NCBI RefSeq assembly: GCF_000236785.1
Contig: NZ_AGUF01000017.1
Coordinates: forward strand, 1 to 50,542
DNA length: 50,542 bases
DNA from: Achromobacter arsenitoxydans SY8
GTDB lineage: Bacteria > Pseudomonadota > Gammaproteobacteria > Burkholderiales > Burkholderiaceae_B
Reading direction: 5' to 3'
In this document: in pieces, positions 18,353 to 27,247 of the stretch
Numbering within the stretch: the first letter of the stretch is position 1
How the letters are laid out: each line of letters opens with the position of its first letter
Notes under the pieces: model-generated
Told to the model about the DNA's origin: nothing
Seen by the model: only the letters and a program-made list of their open reading frames with translations
Databases searched by the model: none
Position numbers and translations under genes: made by a program

Positions 18353-18471
18353 GCGCACTTGCATCCTGGTTTGTATGAAAGAGTAATGATCGCACTCTTG
18401 CCCGAACGGGCTGCTGTAGCCTGTTTCAGGGCTATCAGTGCGCTTTTGTCCAAACCAGCGCACTTGCGTCC
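18353..18471. promoter_or_regulatory. Spaced direct repeats, probable AraC-type operator region
   Basis: In the 221-base region between the divergent cNMP/FAD and AraC genes, GCGCACTTGCATCC (18353-18366) recurs as GCGCACTTGCGTCC (18458-18471) with one mismatch. The offset is 105 bases, close to ten helical turns. Weaker relatives lie between them at 18390-18403 and 18438-18451. This layout fits two operator half-site groups bound by an AraC-family protein, perhaps with looping. Confidence 0.45.
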
Positions 18472-18498
18472 AAGCCTGCGCAGGCGCGCATCCCTAGC

Positions 18499-19473
18499 AT
18501 GACGGCGTATTGCAACCAGCGCCTGACGCCAACGCAAACCCACCGAGATTCCAGCCTCCGGACCATGCCAGCCTTGCTTGACGCGCCAACCAGCCTGCTC
18601 GACGCCTATCCCGGCGCGTCGGTCCAGGCTATCCGCACCAGCCCTGGCTGCAAGGCCGCGCTGGAGATTGCGCGCGTGGGCTATGCGCGGCCGGGTTTCG
18701 GAACCGCCCGCTCCGCCGGGCACGGCGACGGCTTCCTGCTCAGCGTGTCGCTCACGGGCGCCCAGCGCGTGCTGTACACCCCGGACCTGCCTTGCTCCAC
18801 GCCGCTGGCGCCCGACGAGATCACCATCCGGCGCGCAGGCGATCCCTATCGCGCCGAGCTGAGCTCGCCCTTCGACTTCCTGTATTTCCGGGTCGCGCCC
18901 GAATCGCTTTACCGGCTGTCCGACGACCTGGGCGTGCCGAACGTCCAAACGCTCTCGTGCGAACCCGGCACATCCGATCCCGTGCTTGCCCGGCTGGGCA
19001 ATGCGCTGCTGCCGGCGCTGGCCGACCCCGCGCACGCAGACCCGCTGTTCGTGGACCAGATGGCATTGGCCGCGCAGGTCCACATGATCCAGGCCTACGG
19101 CGCCGCCATCGGCCCGCAGGCCGACCTGGCGCCCGCGCGCGGCGGACTGGCGGCCTGGCAAGAGAAGCTGGCCAGGGACATGCTGACGGCCGACCTGCAT
19201 GCCGACGTGTCGATCTCGGATGTCGCCCAGGGCTGCGGGCTATCGCGCAGCTATTTCATCAAGGCCTTCCGCCAGACCATGGGCACCACGCCGCACCGCT
19301 GGCTGCTGGAATGCCGGGTCGAACAGGCGAAACTGATGTTGCTGCAATCGGATGCGCCGGTGTCGGACGTCGCCCGCGACTGCGGGTTCTCGGATCAGGC
19401 CCACCTCACCCGCGTCTTCGCCAGCGTGGTCGGCGCCCCGCCCGCGGCCTGGCGGCGGCAGAACCGCAGCTAG
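18499..19473 (+). CDS. AraC-family transcriptional regulator
   Basis: 324 residues from the ATG at 18499; an alternative ATG at 18565 would remove 22 poorly conserved residues. The N-terminal part (about 40-200) is an AraC-binding-like sensor domain (AraC_binding_2 type), ending in VDQMALAAQVHMI. The C-terminal 100 residues hold two helix-turn-helix units (ISDVAQGCGLSRSYFIKAF and VSDVARDCGFSDQAHLTRVF) with TTPHRWLL between them. It is closely similar in its last 90 residues to the convergent AraC gene just downstream. Its divergent neighbour is the cNMP/FAD protein; repeats between them are candidate operators. Confidence 0.9.
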   Translation: MTAYCNQRLTPTQTHRDSSLRTMPALLDAPTSLLDAYPGASVQAIRTSPGCKAALEIARVGYARPGFGTARSAGHGDGFLLSVSLTGAQRVLYTPDLPCSTPLAPDEITIRRAGDPYRAELSSPFDFLYFRVAPESLYRLSDDLGVPNVQTLSCEPGTSDPVLARLGNALLPALADPAHADPLFVDQMALAAQVHMIQAYGAAIGPQADLAPARGGLAAWQEKLARDMLTADLHADVSISDVAQGCGLSRSYFIKAFRQTMGTTPHRWLLECRVEQAKLMLLQSDAPVSDVARDCGFSDQAHLTRVFASVVGAPPAAWRRQNRS

Positions 19474-19488
19474 GGCCGGGCCGGCGCC

Positions 19489-20415
19489 TCAGCCCACGTT
19501 TTCCCTGCGCCACGCGCCCGGCGACACGCCCACCACGCTCGTGAACACCCGCGTCATGTGCGCCTGGTCGGCAAAGCCGCACAGCAGCGCCACATCGGTG
19601 ATCGACCGGCCCGGCACGCGCAGGAGCTCCTGCGCCTTCTGGACGCGCTGCTCCAGCAGCCAGCGGTGCGGCGTGGTGCCAACCGTCTGGCGGAAGGCCT
19701 TGATGAAATAGCTGCGCGACAGATTGCAGGCCTCGGCGATGTCCGCGATGGACGCGTTCTCGCGCAGGGTCGCCAGCAGCATGTCTTTGGCCCGCGCCTC
19801 AAGCTTGCGCGACAGAACCCGCGCTCCGCCCGTGTCGGCCCACCCAGAGGTGGCGCCCGCGCCGTACTGGCCAAGCACGTGCGTCCCGATAGCCAGGCTG
19901 AGGTGATCCACGAACAGGCTGCTGCTGGCGGCGGGATCGGCCACCACGCCCGCCAGTACCTGCGACAGATGGGCCAGCACCGCATCGCCCTCGCCAGCGC
20001 GCGGCAGCAGGCTGCTGACGCGCGGACCGCCCTTTTCATCGTTCACGCGCTCGATGAAGTCGCGCGACAGCTCGATCAGCATGAAATCGAAACCGCCTTG
20101 CAGGTCCGCCCGATAATCGTCGGTGAAATCGCGGATGTAGATCGAGCCCTGGTCGAAATCGTGGGTCGACGCGTGGTTGCCGTGCAGGATACGGCGCCGA
20201 TGACCGCCGCGCATCGCGACCCCCACCAGAAAGCCGCGGTCGGATGCCGGCGTCGCCACATTGCCAAAGCGCTCGTTGTCGGTGCTTTTGCGATAGAAGG
20301 TCAGCCCGCCTCCGTGGAACTCCTGGTTCAGCGCCAGTTTGCTGGCGGAGCAGCCCAGCGCATCGGTCGATGGCGCGGGCTGTGCTTCAAGAAATTGGCG
20401 CTGTTGGGCAGGCAT
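19489..20415 (-). CDS. AraC-family transcriptional regulator, paralogue of 18499-19473
   Basis: 308 residues from the ATG at 20415 (MPAQQRQFLEA); longer in-frame starts to 20568 are not family-like. The sensor domain occupies about residues 30-190 with LFVDHLSLAIGTHVLGQ. The C-terminal AraC DNA-binding domain has IADIAEACNLSRSYFIKAF and ITDVALLCGFADQAHMTRVF. It ends 16 bases from the end of the other AraC gene, so the pair is convergent and looks like an old inverted duplication. It is divergent from the SulP transporter gene, which it may control. Confidence 0.9.
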   Translation of the reverse strand: MPAQQRQFLEAQPAPSTDALGCSASKLALNQEFHGGGLTFYRKSTDNERFGNVATPASDRGFLVGVAMRGGHRRRILHGNHASTHDFDQGSIYIRDFTDDYRADLQGGFDFMLIELSRDFIERVNDEKGGPRVSSLLPRAGEGDAVLAHLSQVLAGVVADPAASSSLFVDHLSLAIGTHVLGQYGAGATSGWADTGGARVLSRKLEARAKDMLLATLRENASIADIAEACNLSRSYFIKAFRQTVGTTPHRWLLEQRVQKAQELLRVPGRSITDVALLCGFADQAHMTRVFTSVVGVSPGAWRRENVG

Positions 20416-20647
20416 GGCGGTAGTCCAGATCGCGGCTTGCGCGTTTCGGACTCGAAGATAGCAGGCCATGTTGCTTGGCAACAAGCAACAATTCGCAAAA
20501 ATCGACGGCCCCGTAGCATGCCCTCTTCGCAGCCGCCGCAGGCCAGATAGAAAAGCACGGTGTCGCATGAGTGCAGATCCGCCGGGTTAGTATGAGACGC
20601 GGCAATCCAGCAACCCGCACGGACATAACATCAAGAACCGGGATCCC

Positions 20648-22384
20648 ATGGCCACCGCTACGCCCCGCCCCACCGACAAAACAGCTCCATCCTGGCTGCG
20701 CTGGCTGCCCGGGCTGGCGGTCCTGAAGTCCTATCAGGCCGCCTGGCTGCCCAAGGATATTGCCGCGGGTCTTGTGCTGACGACGATGCTGGTGCCGGTG
20801 GGCATCGCCTACGCCGAGGCCTCGGGCGTGCCCGGCGTCTACGGCCTGTACGCCACCATCATCCCGATGCTGGTCTACGCGCTGTTCGGCCCCAGCCGCA
20901 TCCTGGTGCTGGGACCGGATTCCGCGCTGGCGGCGCCCATCCTGGCGGTGGTGCTCAGCGTTTCCAACGGCGACCCCATGCGCGCCATCGCGGCCGCCAG
21001 CTTGATGGCCGTCGTGTCCGGACTCTTTTGCATCGTGCTGGGCCTGATGCGCCTGGGCTTTATCACCGAACTATTGTCCAAGCCCATCCGCTACGGCTAC
21101 ATGAACGGCATCGCGCTGACAGTGCTGGTAAGCCAGTTGCCCAAGCTTTTTGCCGTTTCCATCGACGACGCGGGGCCGCTGCGCGAAATGCAGCAGTTGG
21201 CGCAAGCCGTGATGGAAGGGCAGACCCATTGGCCCAGCTTCGCGGTGGGCGCGGCCAGCCTGGCGGTGATCCTGCTGCTCAAGCGCTTTGACCGCGTGCC
21301 GGGCATCCTGATCGCGGTGATCCTGGCGACGCTGGCGGTTAGCCTGTTCAATCTGGACCAGCAGGGCGTCAAGGTGCTGGGCGAGATTCCGCAAGGACTG
21401 CCCAAGTTTGTCTGGCCCTGGCTCAGCGACGCGGACCTGATCAAGATCGTGCTGGGCGGCTGCGCCGTGGCGCTGATCGCCTTCGCAGACACCAGCGTGC
21501 TGTCGCGCACCTATGCCGCGCGCACCAACACGCGCGTGGACCCCAACCAGGAAATGGTGGGATTGGGCGTGGCCAACCTGGCCGCGGGCTTCTTCCAGGG
21601 GTTCCCGATCAGCAGCAGTTCATCGCGCACGCCGGTGGCCGAGGCCTCGGGGTCGCGCACCCAGCTCACGGGCGTCGTCGGCGCCCTTGCCGTGGCCGCC
21701 CTGCTGGTGGCCGCGCCCAACCTGCTGCGCCATCTGCCCAACAGCGCGCTGGCGGCCGTGGTGATCGCCGCCGCCATCGGGCTGTTCGAATTCAAGGACC
21801 TGCGCCGCATCTACCGCATCCAGCAATGGGAATTCTGGCTGTCCATGCTGTGTTTCGCCGCCGTGGCGGTCTTCGGCGCAATACCGGGCATCTGCCTGGC
21901 CGTGGTCATCGCCGTCATCGAATTCCTGTGGGACGGCTGGCGTCCGCACTTCGCGGTGCTGGGCCGCGTGCCCAACCTGCGCGGCTACCACGACCTGAAG
22001 CGCTACCCGCATGCGGCGCTGATCGACGGACTGGTGCTGTTCCGCTGGGACGCGCCGCTGTTCTTCGCCAACGCCGAACTCTTTCAGCAGCGGCTGATGG
22101 AGGCCGTTCAGGCCTCGCCCACGCCCGTGCAGCGCGTGGTGGTGGCGGCCGAACCGGTCACCAGCGTCGACGTCACGTCGGCGGACATGCTGCGCGAGCT
22201 TTGCCAGAATCTGGCCCAGCAGGGTATCGCCCTGCACTTTGCCGAAATGAAGGACCCCGTGCGCGACAAGCTCAAGCGCTTTGAACTGGCGCGCCTGTTC
22301 CCGGACAACCATTTCCATCCTACGGTGGGAAGCGCGGTGGACGCCTACCTGGGCAAGACGGAAGCACGGCGTCCCGGCGTCTAG
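20648..22384 (+). CDS. SulP-family inorganic anion transporter with STAS domain
   Basis: 578 residues. The N-terminal SulP core (about 20-420) contains roughly 12-14 hydrophobic helices with typical segments: DIAAGLVLTTMLVPVGIAYA, GLYATIIPMLVYALFGPSR and FFQGFPISSSSSRTPV. A C-terminal STAS domain (about 440-565) has RVVVAAEPVTSVDVTSADML. Members exchange or import sulfate, bicarbonate or dicarboxylates across the inner membrane. The specific ion cannot be told. It is divergent from the second AraC gene and ends 48 bases before a convergent LysR gene. Confidence 0.93.
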   Translation: MATATPRPTDKTAPSWLRWLPGLAVLKSYQAAWLPKDIAAGLVLTTMLVPVGIAYAEASGVPGVYGLYATIIPMLVYALFGPSRILVLGPDSALAAPILAVVLSVSNGDPMRAIAAASLMAVVSGLFCIVLGLMRLGFITELLSKPIRYGYMNGIALTVLVSQLPKLFAVSIDDAGPLREMQQLAQAVMEGQTHWPSFAVGAASLAVILLLKRFDRVPGILIAVILATLAVSLFNLDQQGVKVLGEIPQGLPKFVWPWLSDADLIKIVLGGCAVALIAFADTSVLSRTYAARTNTRVDPNQEMVGLGVANLAAGFFQGFPISSSSSRTPVAEASGSRTQLTGVVGALAVAALLVAAPNLLRHLPNSALAAVVIAAAIGLFEFKDLRRIYRIQQWEFWLSMLCFAAVAVFGAIPGICLAVVIAVIEFLWDGWRPHFAVLGRVPNLRGYHDLKRYPHAALIDGLVLFRWDAPLFFANAELFQQRLMEAVQASPTPVQRVVVAAEPVTSVDVTSADMLRELCQNLAQQGIALHFAEMKDPVRDKLKRFELARLFPDNHFHPTVGSAVDAYLGKTEARRPGV

Positions 22385-22432
22385 CGCGCCAGGCCGGGGC
22401 CCCCTCTGTCCTGGCGGCGCCGCGCTGCGCCT

Positions 22433-23332
22433 TCAGCCCGGCGCCATCGCCTTGACGTGTTCCTTCAGTACGCGAACGAAGCGCTGCACATGCCGGCTGG
22501 GCGTATCGAAGCGCGACCGGACCAGGCTCAGCGCCAGCGGGATAGATTCGCGCAGCGGCCGCACCACCACGCCCGGCCACCCCGCCCCGCCGACCGAGAA
22601 CTGGTCGACAATCGCCACGCCCGCCCCCGCGCGCACCAGGGCGCAGGCCAGTTCCGCACGCACGATATCCACCGACGGATTCCAGTCCACGCCCGCCCGC
22701 TGGAACGCCGCGGCCACCAGCCTGCCGAACGGGATATTGCGGCTATACAGCACCAGCCGGCAGGCCGCCAGCTCCGCCAGGCCCACGTCCGCCTGCGCAG
22801 TCAGCGGATGTCCTTCGGGCAGGATGCAGACCATTTCGCCGGTGGCGAAGGGTTCGACGACGAGGTTGGGATGGTCGATGGGCAGCACCGATACCGCCAG
22901 CTCGGCCTTGCGCCCCAGCAGCTCGTGCGCCATGTCCGCCAGCAGCGTCGTGTGGAATTTCACGCGCACGTTCGGATAGCGCTCAAGATAGCCCGCCACC
23001 ACCGGCGGCAGGAAATTCAGCGCCAGGCTGGGACTGGAACACAGCGTCAGCGCGCCTTCAGGCCTGGCCGCCAGGTCGCGCGCGAACTCGTCGATGCGCA
23101 GCGCTTCTTCGAACAGCGGCCCCACTTCCTCGAACAGCCGGTGCGCTTCCTGCGTGGGCGTGAGCTTGCCCTTGTCGCGGTCGAACAGCTGCAGCCCCAG
23201 GCTTTGCTCCGTATGCGCGATCAGCCGGCTCACGGCCGGCTGCGATACGAACAGCAGCTTGGCCGCCCCGTTCATGGACCCCGTCAGCATCACCGCCCGG
23301 AACACTTCCATCTGCCTCAGCTTGAACCGCAT
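22433..23332 (-). CDS. LysR-family transcriptional regulator
   Basis: 299 residues. ATG 23332 is preceded by GGAG at six bases; an ATG three codons upstream is the alternative. The winged helix-turn-helix (residues 3-60) reads LRQMEVFRAVMLTGSMNGAA and SQPAVSRLIAHTEQSLG; the remainder is a LysR substrate-binding domain. It is transcribed away from the 3-hydroxyisobutyrate-dehydrogenase-like gene across 127 bases, so it is the likely regulator of that gene, the Bug receptor and the AA_synth protein. The inducer is unknown. Confidence 0.93.
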   Translation of the reverse strand: MRFKLRQMEVFRAVMLTGSMNGAAKLLFVSQPAVSRLIAHTEQSLGLQLFDRDKGKLTPTQEAHRLFEEVGPLFEEALRIDEFARDLAARPEGALTLCSSPSLALNFLPPVVAGYLERYPNVRVKFHTTLLADMAHELLGRKAELAVSVLPIDHPNLVVEPFATGEMVCILPEGHPLTAQADVGLAELAACRLVLYSRNIPFGRLVAAAFQRAGVDWNPSVDIVRAELACALVRAGAGVAIVDQFSVGGAGWPGVVVRPLRESIPLALSLVRSRFDTPSRHVQRFVRVLKEHVKAMAPG

Positions 23333-23459
23333 AGTCTCCATCCGATAATCATTTGTTATATCCCCGAGCCAACTTAGCATAAGAGAAAATCCGGCCGCAT
23401 CGGTAGCATCCCAGGACGTCGCCGGACGTTTTGTCCGGTCGCTTCGATAAAGGAACTGC

Positions 23460-24368
23460 ATGATGTTGAAGCTGGGATTCGTCGGCCTGGGAATGATGGG
23501 CCTGCCGATGCTAGAAAACCTGGCCGGCGCGCGCGACGTCGCCATCCTGGCCCATGACCGCGATCCGGCGCGGCTGGACCGCCTGAAATCGCACCCCGCC
23601 TGGGGCGTCACGCTGCGCCCGGCCGCCCGCCTGGCTGACCTGGCCGACTGCACCGTGGTGATCACCATGCTGCCCAACAGCGCCGTGACCAACGCGGTGA
23701 TTGAAGGGCGCGCCGATGAACCCGGCCTGGCCGCCCTGCTGCCGCGCGGCGCCACGCTCATCGACATGGGCTCGTCCAACCCCGCCGAGACGCTGCGCCT
23801 GGCGCCCCTGCTGCGCGAAGCCGGCGTCACCCTGATCGACGCGCCGGTGTCCGGCGCAGTGGCCAAGGCCGCCAACGGCACACTGGCCATCATGGCGGGC
23901 GGCGACGCGGCGGATCTGGAACGCGTTCGTCCCGTCCTGTCGCACATGGGCGCGACGCTGATCCACACCGGCGCCGTGGGCTCGGCCCACGCCATGAAAG
24001 CGCTGAACAACTACGTCTACGCGGCCGGACTGTTCGCCGCCAGCGAGGCCATGCTGATCGCCCAGGCCATGGACCTGGACGCGGACATCTTCACGCAGGT
24101 GCTCAACGCATCCAGTGGCCGCAACGTCGCCACCGAAACCAAGCTGGCGCAATTCATCGTGCCGCGCACCTTCAACGGCGGCTTCGCGCTGGCCCTGATG
24201 GCCAAGGACCTGCGCACGGCCGACAGCCTGCAGCAGCTGAGCGGCATGCCCGCGCCGCTGCTGTCCCTGTGCGCCAGCACCTGGGGCCAGGCGCAGGAAG
24301 CGCTGCCGGCCACGGCCGACAACACCGAGATCTACCGCTACCTGGAAGCGCAGCGCGACGCCGCCTGA
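23460..24368 (+). CDS. NAD(P)-dependent 3-hydroxyisobutyrate-dehydrogenase-family enzyme
   Basis: 302 residues. The Rossmann motif GFVGLGMMGLPM (6-17) starts the NAD(P) domain. The substrate-binding signature APVSGAVAKAANGTLAIMAG spans about 128-147, and the catalytic lysine is Lys180 in AMKALNNY, with Asn184 following. These enzymes oxidise beta-hydroxy acids such as 3-hydroxyisobutyrate, tartronate semialdehyde or D-threonate. It opens a plus-strand unit with a Bug receptor and AA_synth protein downstream; a divergent LysR gene is upstream. Confidence 0.93.
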   Translation: MMLKLGFVGLGMMGLPMLENLAGARDVAILAHDRDPARLDRLKSHPAWGVTLRPAARLADLADCTVVITMLPNSAVTNAVIEGRADEPGLAALLPRGATLIDMGSSNPAETLRLAPLLREAGVTLIDAPVSGAVAKAANGTLAIMAGGDAADLERVRPVLSHMGATLIHTGAVGSAHAMKALNNYVYAAGLFAASEAMLIAQAMDLDADIFTQVLNASSGRNVATETKLAQFIVPRTFNGGFALALMAKDLRTADSLQQLSGMPAPLLSLCASTWGQAQEALPATADNTEIYRYLEAQRDAA

Positions 24369-24459
24369 CGCCATCCCGCAAGCGGAACCACGGATGGACC
24401 GGCCGCCCGCCACGCGGACCGCGACACCGACAACGACACCCATAGAGGGGAGACAATCC

Positions 24460-25428
24460 ATGCACAGAAACACCACCTCCATTGCCCTGGCGCTTGCCGC
24501 GGCATTGACCGCCGCCGGCCCCGCGCTGGCGGCGCCCTATCCCGAACATCCGATCCGGATGGTGGTGCCCTTCCCGCCTGGCAGCATTACCGACGTCGTC
24601 GCGCGCAGCCTGGGCAAGCACATGGCCAGCGACCTGGGCCAGCCCGTGGTCGTGGAGAACAAGCCGGGCGCAAACGGCATCATCGGCACCCACGACGTCG
24701 CCCGCAGCAAGCCGGACGGATACACGCTGGTGGTGGTTGGCGTGTCCACGGCGGCCAGCGGCGTCAGCCTGTTCAAAGACCTGCCGTACAACCCCGCCAA
24801 GGACCTGGCGCCCATCGGCGCGGTGGCGGAAACGCCTTATCTGCTGGTGGGCACGCCCAAGGTCGCCGGCGCCAACGTGGACGAACTGTTCGCCTATGGC
24901 CGCCAGCACCCCGGCAAGCTGACCTATGCCTACGGCTCGGGCAGCGCGCAGGTGTTCGGCGCCAAGCTGGCGGCGATGGGCAATATCAACGTGACCGCGG
25001 TGCCCTATCGCGGCGGCCCCCAGGCGCTGACCGACGTCATCGGCGGCACGGTCGACCTGACCTTTACCGATATGGCCAACGGCCTGCAGCAGGCGCGCGC
25101 CGGCAAGGTAAAGGCCTATGGCGTCAGCACGCCCGAACGTTTTGCGCTGGCTCCCGACATTCCCACGCTGAACGAAAGCGGCGCGCCCGGCTTCGACCTG
25201 ACGGTCTGGTTCGGCCTGATGGGGCCCGCCGGCCTGCCGCAGCCCGTCGCGGACCGCCTGGCCAAGTCGCTGAACCTGGCGCTGGCCGACAAGGAACTGC
25301 AGGAAACCTATGCCCGCCAGGGGCTCACCGTCAAAACCCAAAGCCCCGCCGAGTTCGGCGCCTTTATCGGCGCCGAGATCGACAAGTGGGCCGCCATCGT
25401 CAAGGAAACCGGCATCCCGCCGCAATGA
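24460..25428 (+). CDS. Bug-family (TctC-like) periplasmic solute receptor
   Basis: 322 residues. ATG 24460 has AGGGGAG upstream and gives a clean Sec signal ending ALAA (about residue 25); the longer frame does not. Family motifs are YPEHPIRMVVPFPPGS at the mature N-terminus, VVVENKPGANG (about 60-70) and PYRGGPQALTDVIGGTVDL. Bug proteins bind small carboxylates or amides and belong to tripartite tricarboxylate transporters, but no TctA or TctB gene is in the window, as is common for this expanded family. The gene lies between a beta-hydroxyacid dehydrogenase and AA_synth gene, so the ligand is probably fed into that pathway. Confidence 0.94.
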   Translation: MHRNTTSIALALAAALTAAGPALAAPYPEHPIRMVVPFPPGSITDVVARSLGKHMASDLGQPVVVENKPGANGIIGTHDVARSKPDGYTLVVVGVSTAASGVSLFKDLPYNPAKDLAPIGAVAETPYLLVGTPKVAGANVDELFAYGRQHPGKLTYAYGSGSAQVFGAKLAAMGNINVTAVPYRGGPQALTDVIGGTVDLTFTDMANGLQQARAGKVKAYGVSTPERFALAPDIPTLNESGAPGFDLTVWFGLMGPAGLPQPVADRLAKSLNLALADKELQETYARQGLTVKTQSPAEFGAFIGAEIDKWAAIVKETGIPPQ

Positions 25429-25447
25429 CTCCCCAGAAGGAACCGCA

Positions 25448-26026
25448 ATGTCGTTGATCGCTATCCGCAAACGCTGCCTGATCGTCGAAACCAGTTTTCA
25501 CGAAAACGGCCCGCCCCCTGCGCGGCCGCTGAAACTGGCCGCGTCCTGCGCCGTCATCAAGAACCCGTACGCCGGACGCTACGAACCGGACCTCATGCCC
25601 TTCATGGCGGAACTGCGCGAACTGGGCACCCTGTTGGCCACGGAACTCGTGGACACCCTGGGCAAGGACAACGTGGAGGTCTACAGCAAGGCCGCCATCG
25701 TCGGCCTGAACGGCGAAATGGAGCATGGCGCGGTGTGGCACGAAGCCGGCGGCTGGGCCATGCGCACCGTGCTGGGCGAACCCAAAGCCATGGTGCCGGC
25801 GGTCAAGGCCGTGGCCGTGGCCGGCTACCGCATGATGGTCCCGGTCCACTACATCCACGCGTCCTACGTGCGCAGCCACTTCAACAGCATCGAGATCGGC
25901 ATCCAGGACGCGCCGCGCGCCAACGAAATCCTGTTCGCCCTGGTAATGGGCACAGGCGGCCGCGTGCATTCGCGGCTGGGCGGCCTGACCAAGGAAGCCG
26001 TGTCGGTGCACGACGGCCAGCGCTGA
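25448..26026 (+). CDS. AA_synth-family (DUF1185) protein
   Basis: 192 residues from the ATG at 25448, 19 bases after the Bug gene with AGAAGGAA before it. The sequence carries the family segments SCAVIKNPYAGRYEPDL, YSKAAIVGLNGEMEHG, KAMVPAVKAVAVAG and VHYIHASYVRSHFNSIEI. Proteins of this family (PF06684, called amino-acid-synthesis proteins) occur in operons with Bug receptors and catabolic dehydrogenases. Their reaction is not established to my knowledge. It is the last gene of the plus-strand unit. Confidence 0.9.
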   Translation: MSLIAIRKRCLIVETSFHENGPPPARPLKLAASCAVIKNPYAGRYEPDLMPFMAELRELGTLLATELVDTLGKDNVEVYSKAAIVGLNGEMEHGAVWHEAGGWAMRTVLGEPKAMVPAVKAVAVAGYRMMVPVHYIHASYVRSHFNSIEIGIQDAPRANEILFALVMGTGGRVHSRLGGLTKEAVSVHDGQR

Positions 26027-26047
26027 CGGATCCGCTGGCCGGGCGCT

Positions 26048-27247
26048 TCAGGCGTCGCGCAGATACGTCTCGGCCAGCCGGCTCCAGAACGCCGCCCCCA
26101 CGCACAGGTTGTCGTCGTTGAAGTCGTAATTGGCGTTATGCAAGGCGCGCCCGCCGTCGGCGGGCCCGTTGCCGATCCGCACCAGCGCGCCCGGGACGGC
26201 CTGCATCATGTACGCGAAATCCTCGCTGCCCATCAGCGCGGGCATGTCGCCGATCACCTGTTCCTGGCCGACCAGCGCCCGGGCCACTTCCAGGGCCAGC
26301 GCGGTTGGCGCAGCCGCGTTGTCCACCACCGGATAGCCCTCCACATAGTCGATCTGCACGCTGGCCTCGTGGCTTTCGGCGGTGGATTCGCAGATCCGCA
26401 CGATACGCTCGCGCAGCCGCGCCCGCACCTGCGGGCTGAATGAACGCACCGAGATACCGATCTCGGCCTCGCCCGGAATCACGTTCAGCGCATCGCCCGC
26501 CCGCAGCCTGCCAACAGACACCACGGCCGCCTGCGAGGGATCAATGTTGCGCGACACGACCGTCTGCAGCGCCATCACAATGGCCGCCGCCGCCACCACC
26601 GGATCGGTCGCCAGCTGCGGGCGCGCGGCATGCCCGCCGTTGCCGATGACCTTCACGAACACCCGGTCGCCCGCCGCCATGAACGATCCGCTGCGCGTGA
26701 GGAACTGGCCCACGGGCGCGCCCGGATGATTGTGCATCGCCAGCACCATATCGCAGGGGAACCGCTTGAACAGCCCCTCTTCCACCATGCGCTTGGCGCC
26801 GCTGTCAAAACCGCGCTCTTCCGCGGGCTGGAAGATCAGGTGCAGCACGCCCGAGAACTTGCGCGTACGCGCCAAATGGCGGGCCGCGCCCAGCAGCATG
26901 GCCATATGGCCGTCGTGTCCGCAGGCATGCATGCGCCCTTCGGCCTGGCTGGCATAGGGCAGCCCCGTCGTCTCGCCGATGGGCAGCGCGTCCATATCGG
27001 CGCGCAGGCCCAGCCGCCTGGCCCCGGAACCGGCGCGCAGCGAGGCCACCAGCCCGGTGCCCGCCAGGCCCGTCATGACCTCATACCCCCATTCCGTCAG
27101 CAGCCCGGCCAGTCGGGATGCGGTGGCGTGCTCCTGGAACGCCAGCTCGGGGCGCTGGTGCAGCGACCGGCGCAACGCCGTCAGCTCGGGCTTCAGGTCT
27201 TCCAGGTCTGCCACCGTGGTGGGCGCTGCGGCGTTGCGGGCGGCCAT
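26048..27247 (-). CDS. M20-family amidohydrolase (aminoacylase/hippurate-hydrolase type)
   Basis: 399 residues; the ATG at 27247 overlaps the upstream TGA by one base, so the longer frame to 27610 is rejected. The di-metal M20D core shows LRADMDALPI (81-90), MHACGHDGHMAML (about 107-119, with Cys109, His111 and His114), PAEERGFDSG (Glu143/144) and a later MHNHPG and GSEDFAYM. Relatives hydrolyse N-acyl amino acids and similar amides in the cytosol. It is the last gene of a five-gene minus-strand unit. Together with a polysaccharide-deacetylase-like enzyme it suggests two sequential amide-bond cleavages of an imported compound. Confidence 0.93.
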   Translation of the reverse strand: MAARNAAAPTTVADLEDLKPELTALRRSLHQRPELAFQEHATASRLAGLLTEWGYEVMTGLAGTGLVASLRAGSGARRLGLRADMDALPIGETTGLPYASQAEGRMHACGHDGHMAMLLGAARHLARTRKFSGVLHLIFQPAEERGFDSGAKRMVEEGLFKRFPCDMVLAMHNHPGAPVGQFLTRSGSFMAAGDRVFVKVIGNGGHAARPQLATDPVVAAAAIVMALQTVVSRNIDPSQAAVVSVGRLRAGDALNVIPGEAEIGISVRSFSPQVRARLRERIVRICESTAESHEASVQIDYVEGYPVVDNAAAPTALALEVARALVGQEQVIGDMPALMGSEDFAYMMQAVPGALVRIGNGPADGGRALHNANYDFNDDNLCVGAAFWSRLAETYLRDA

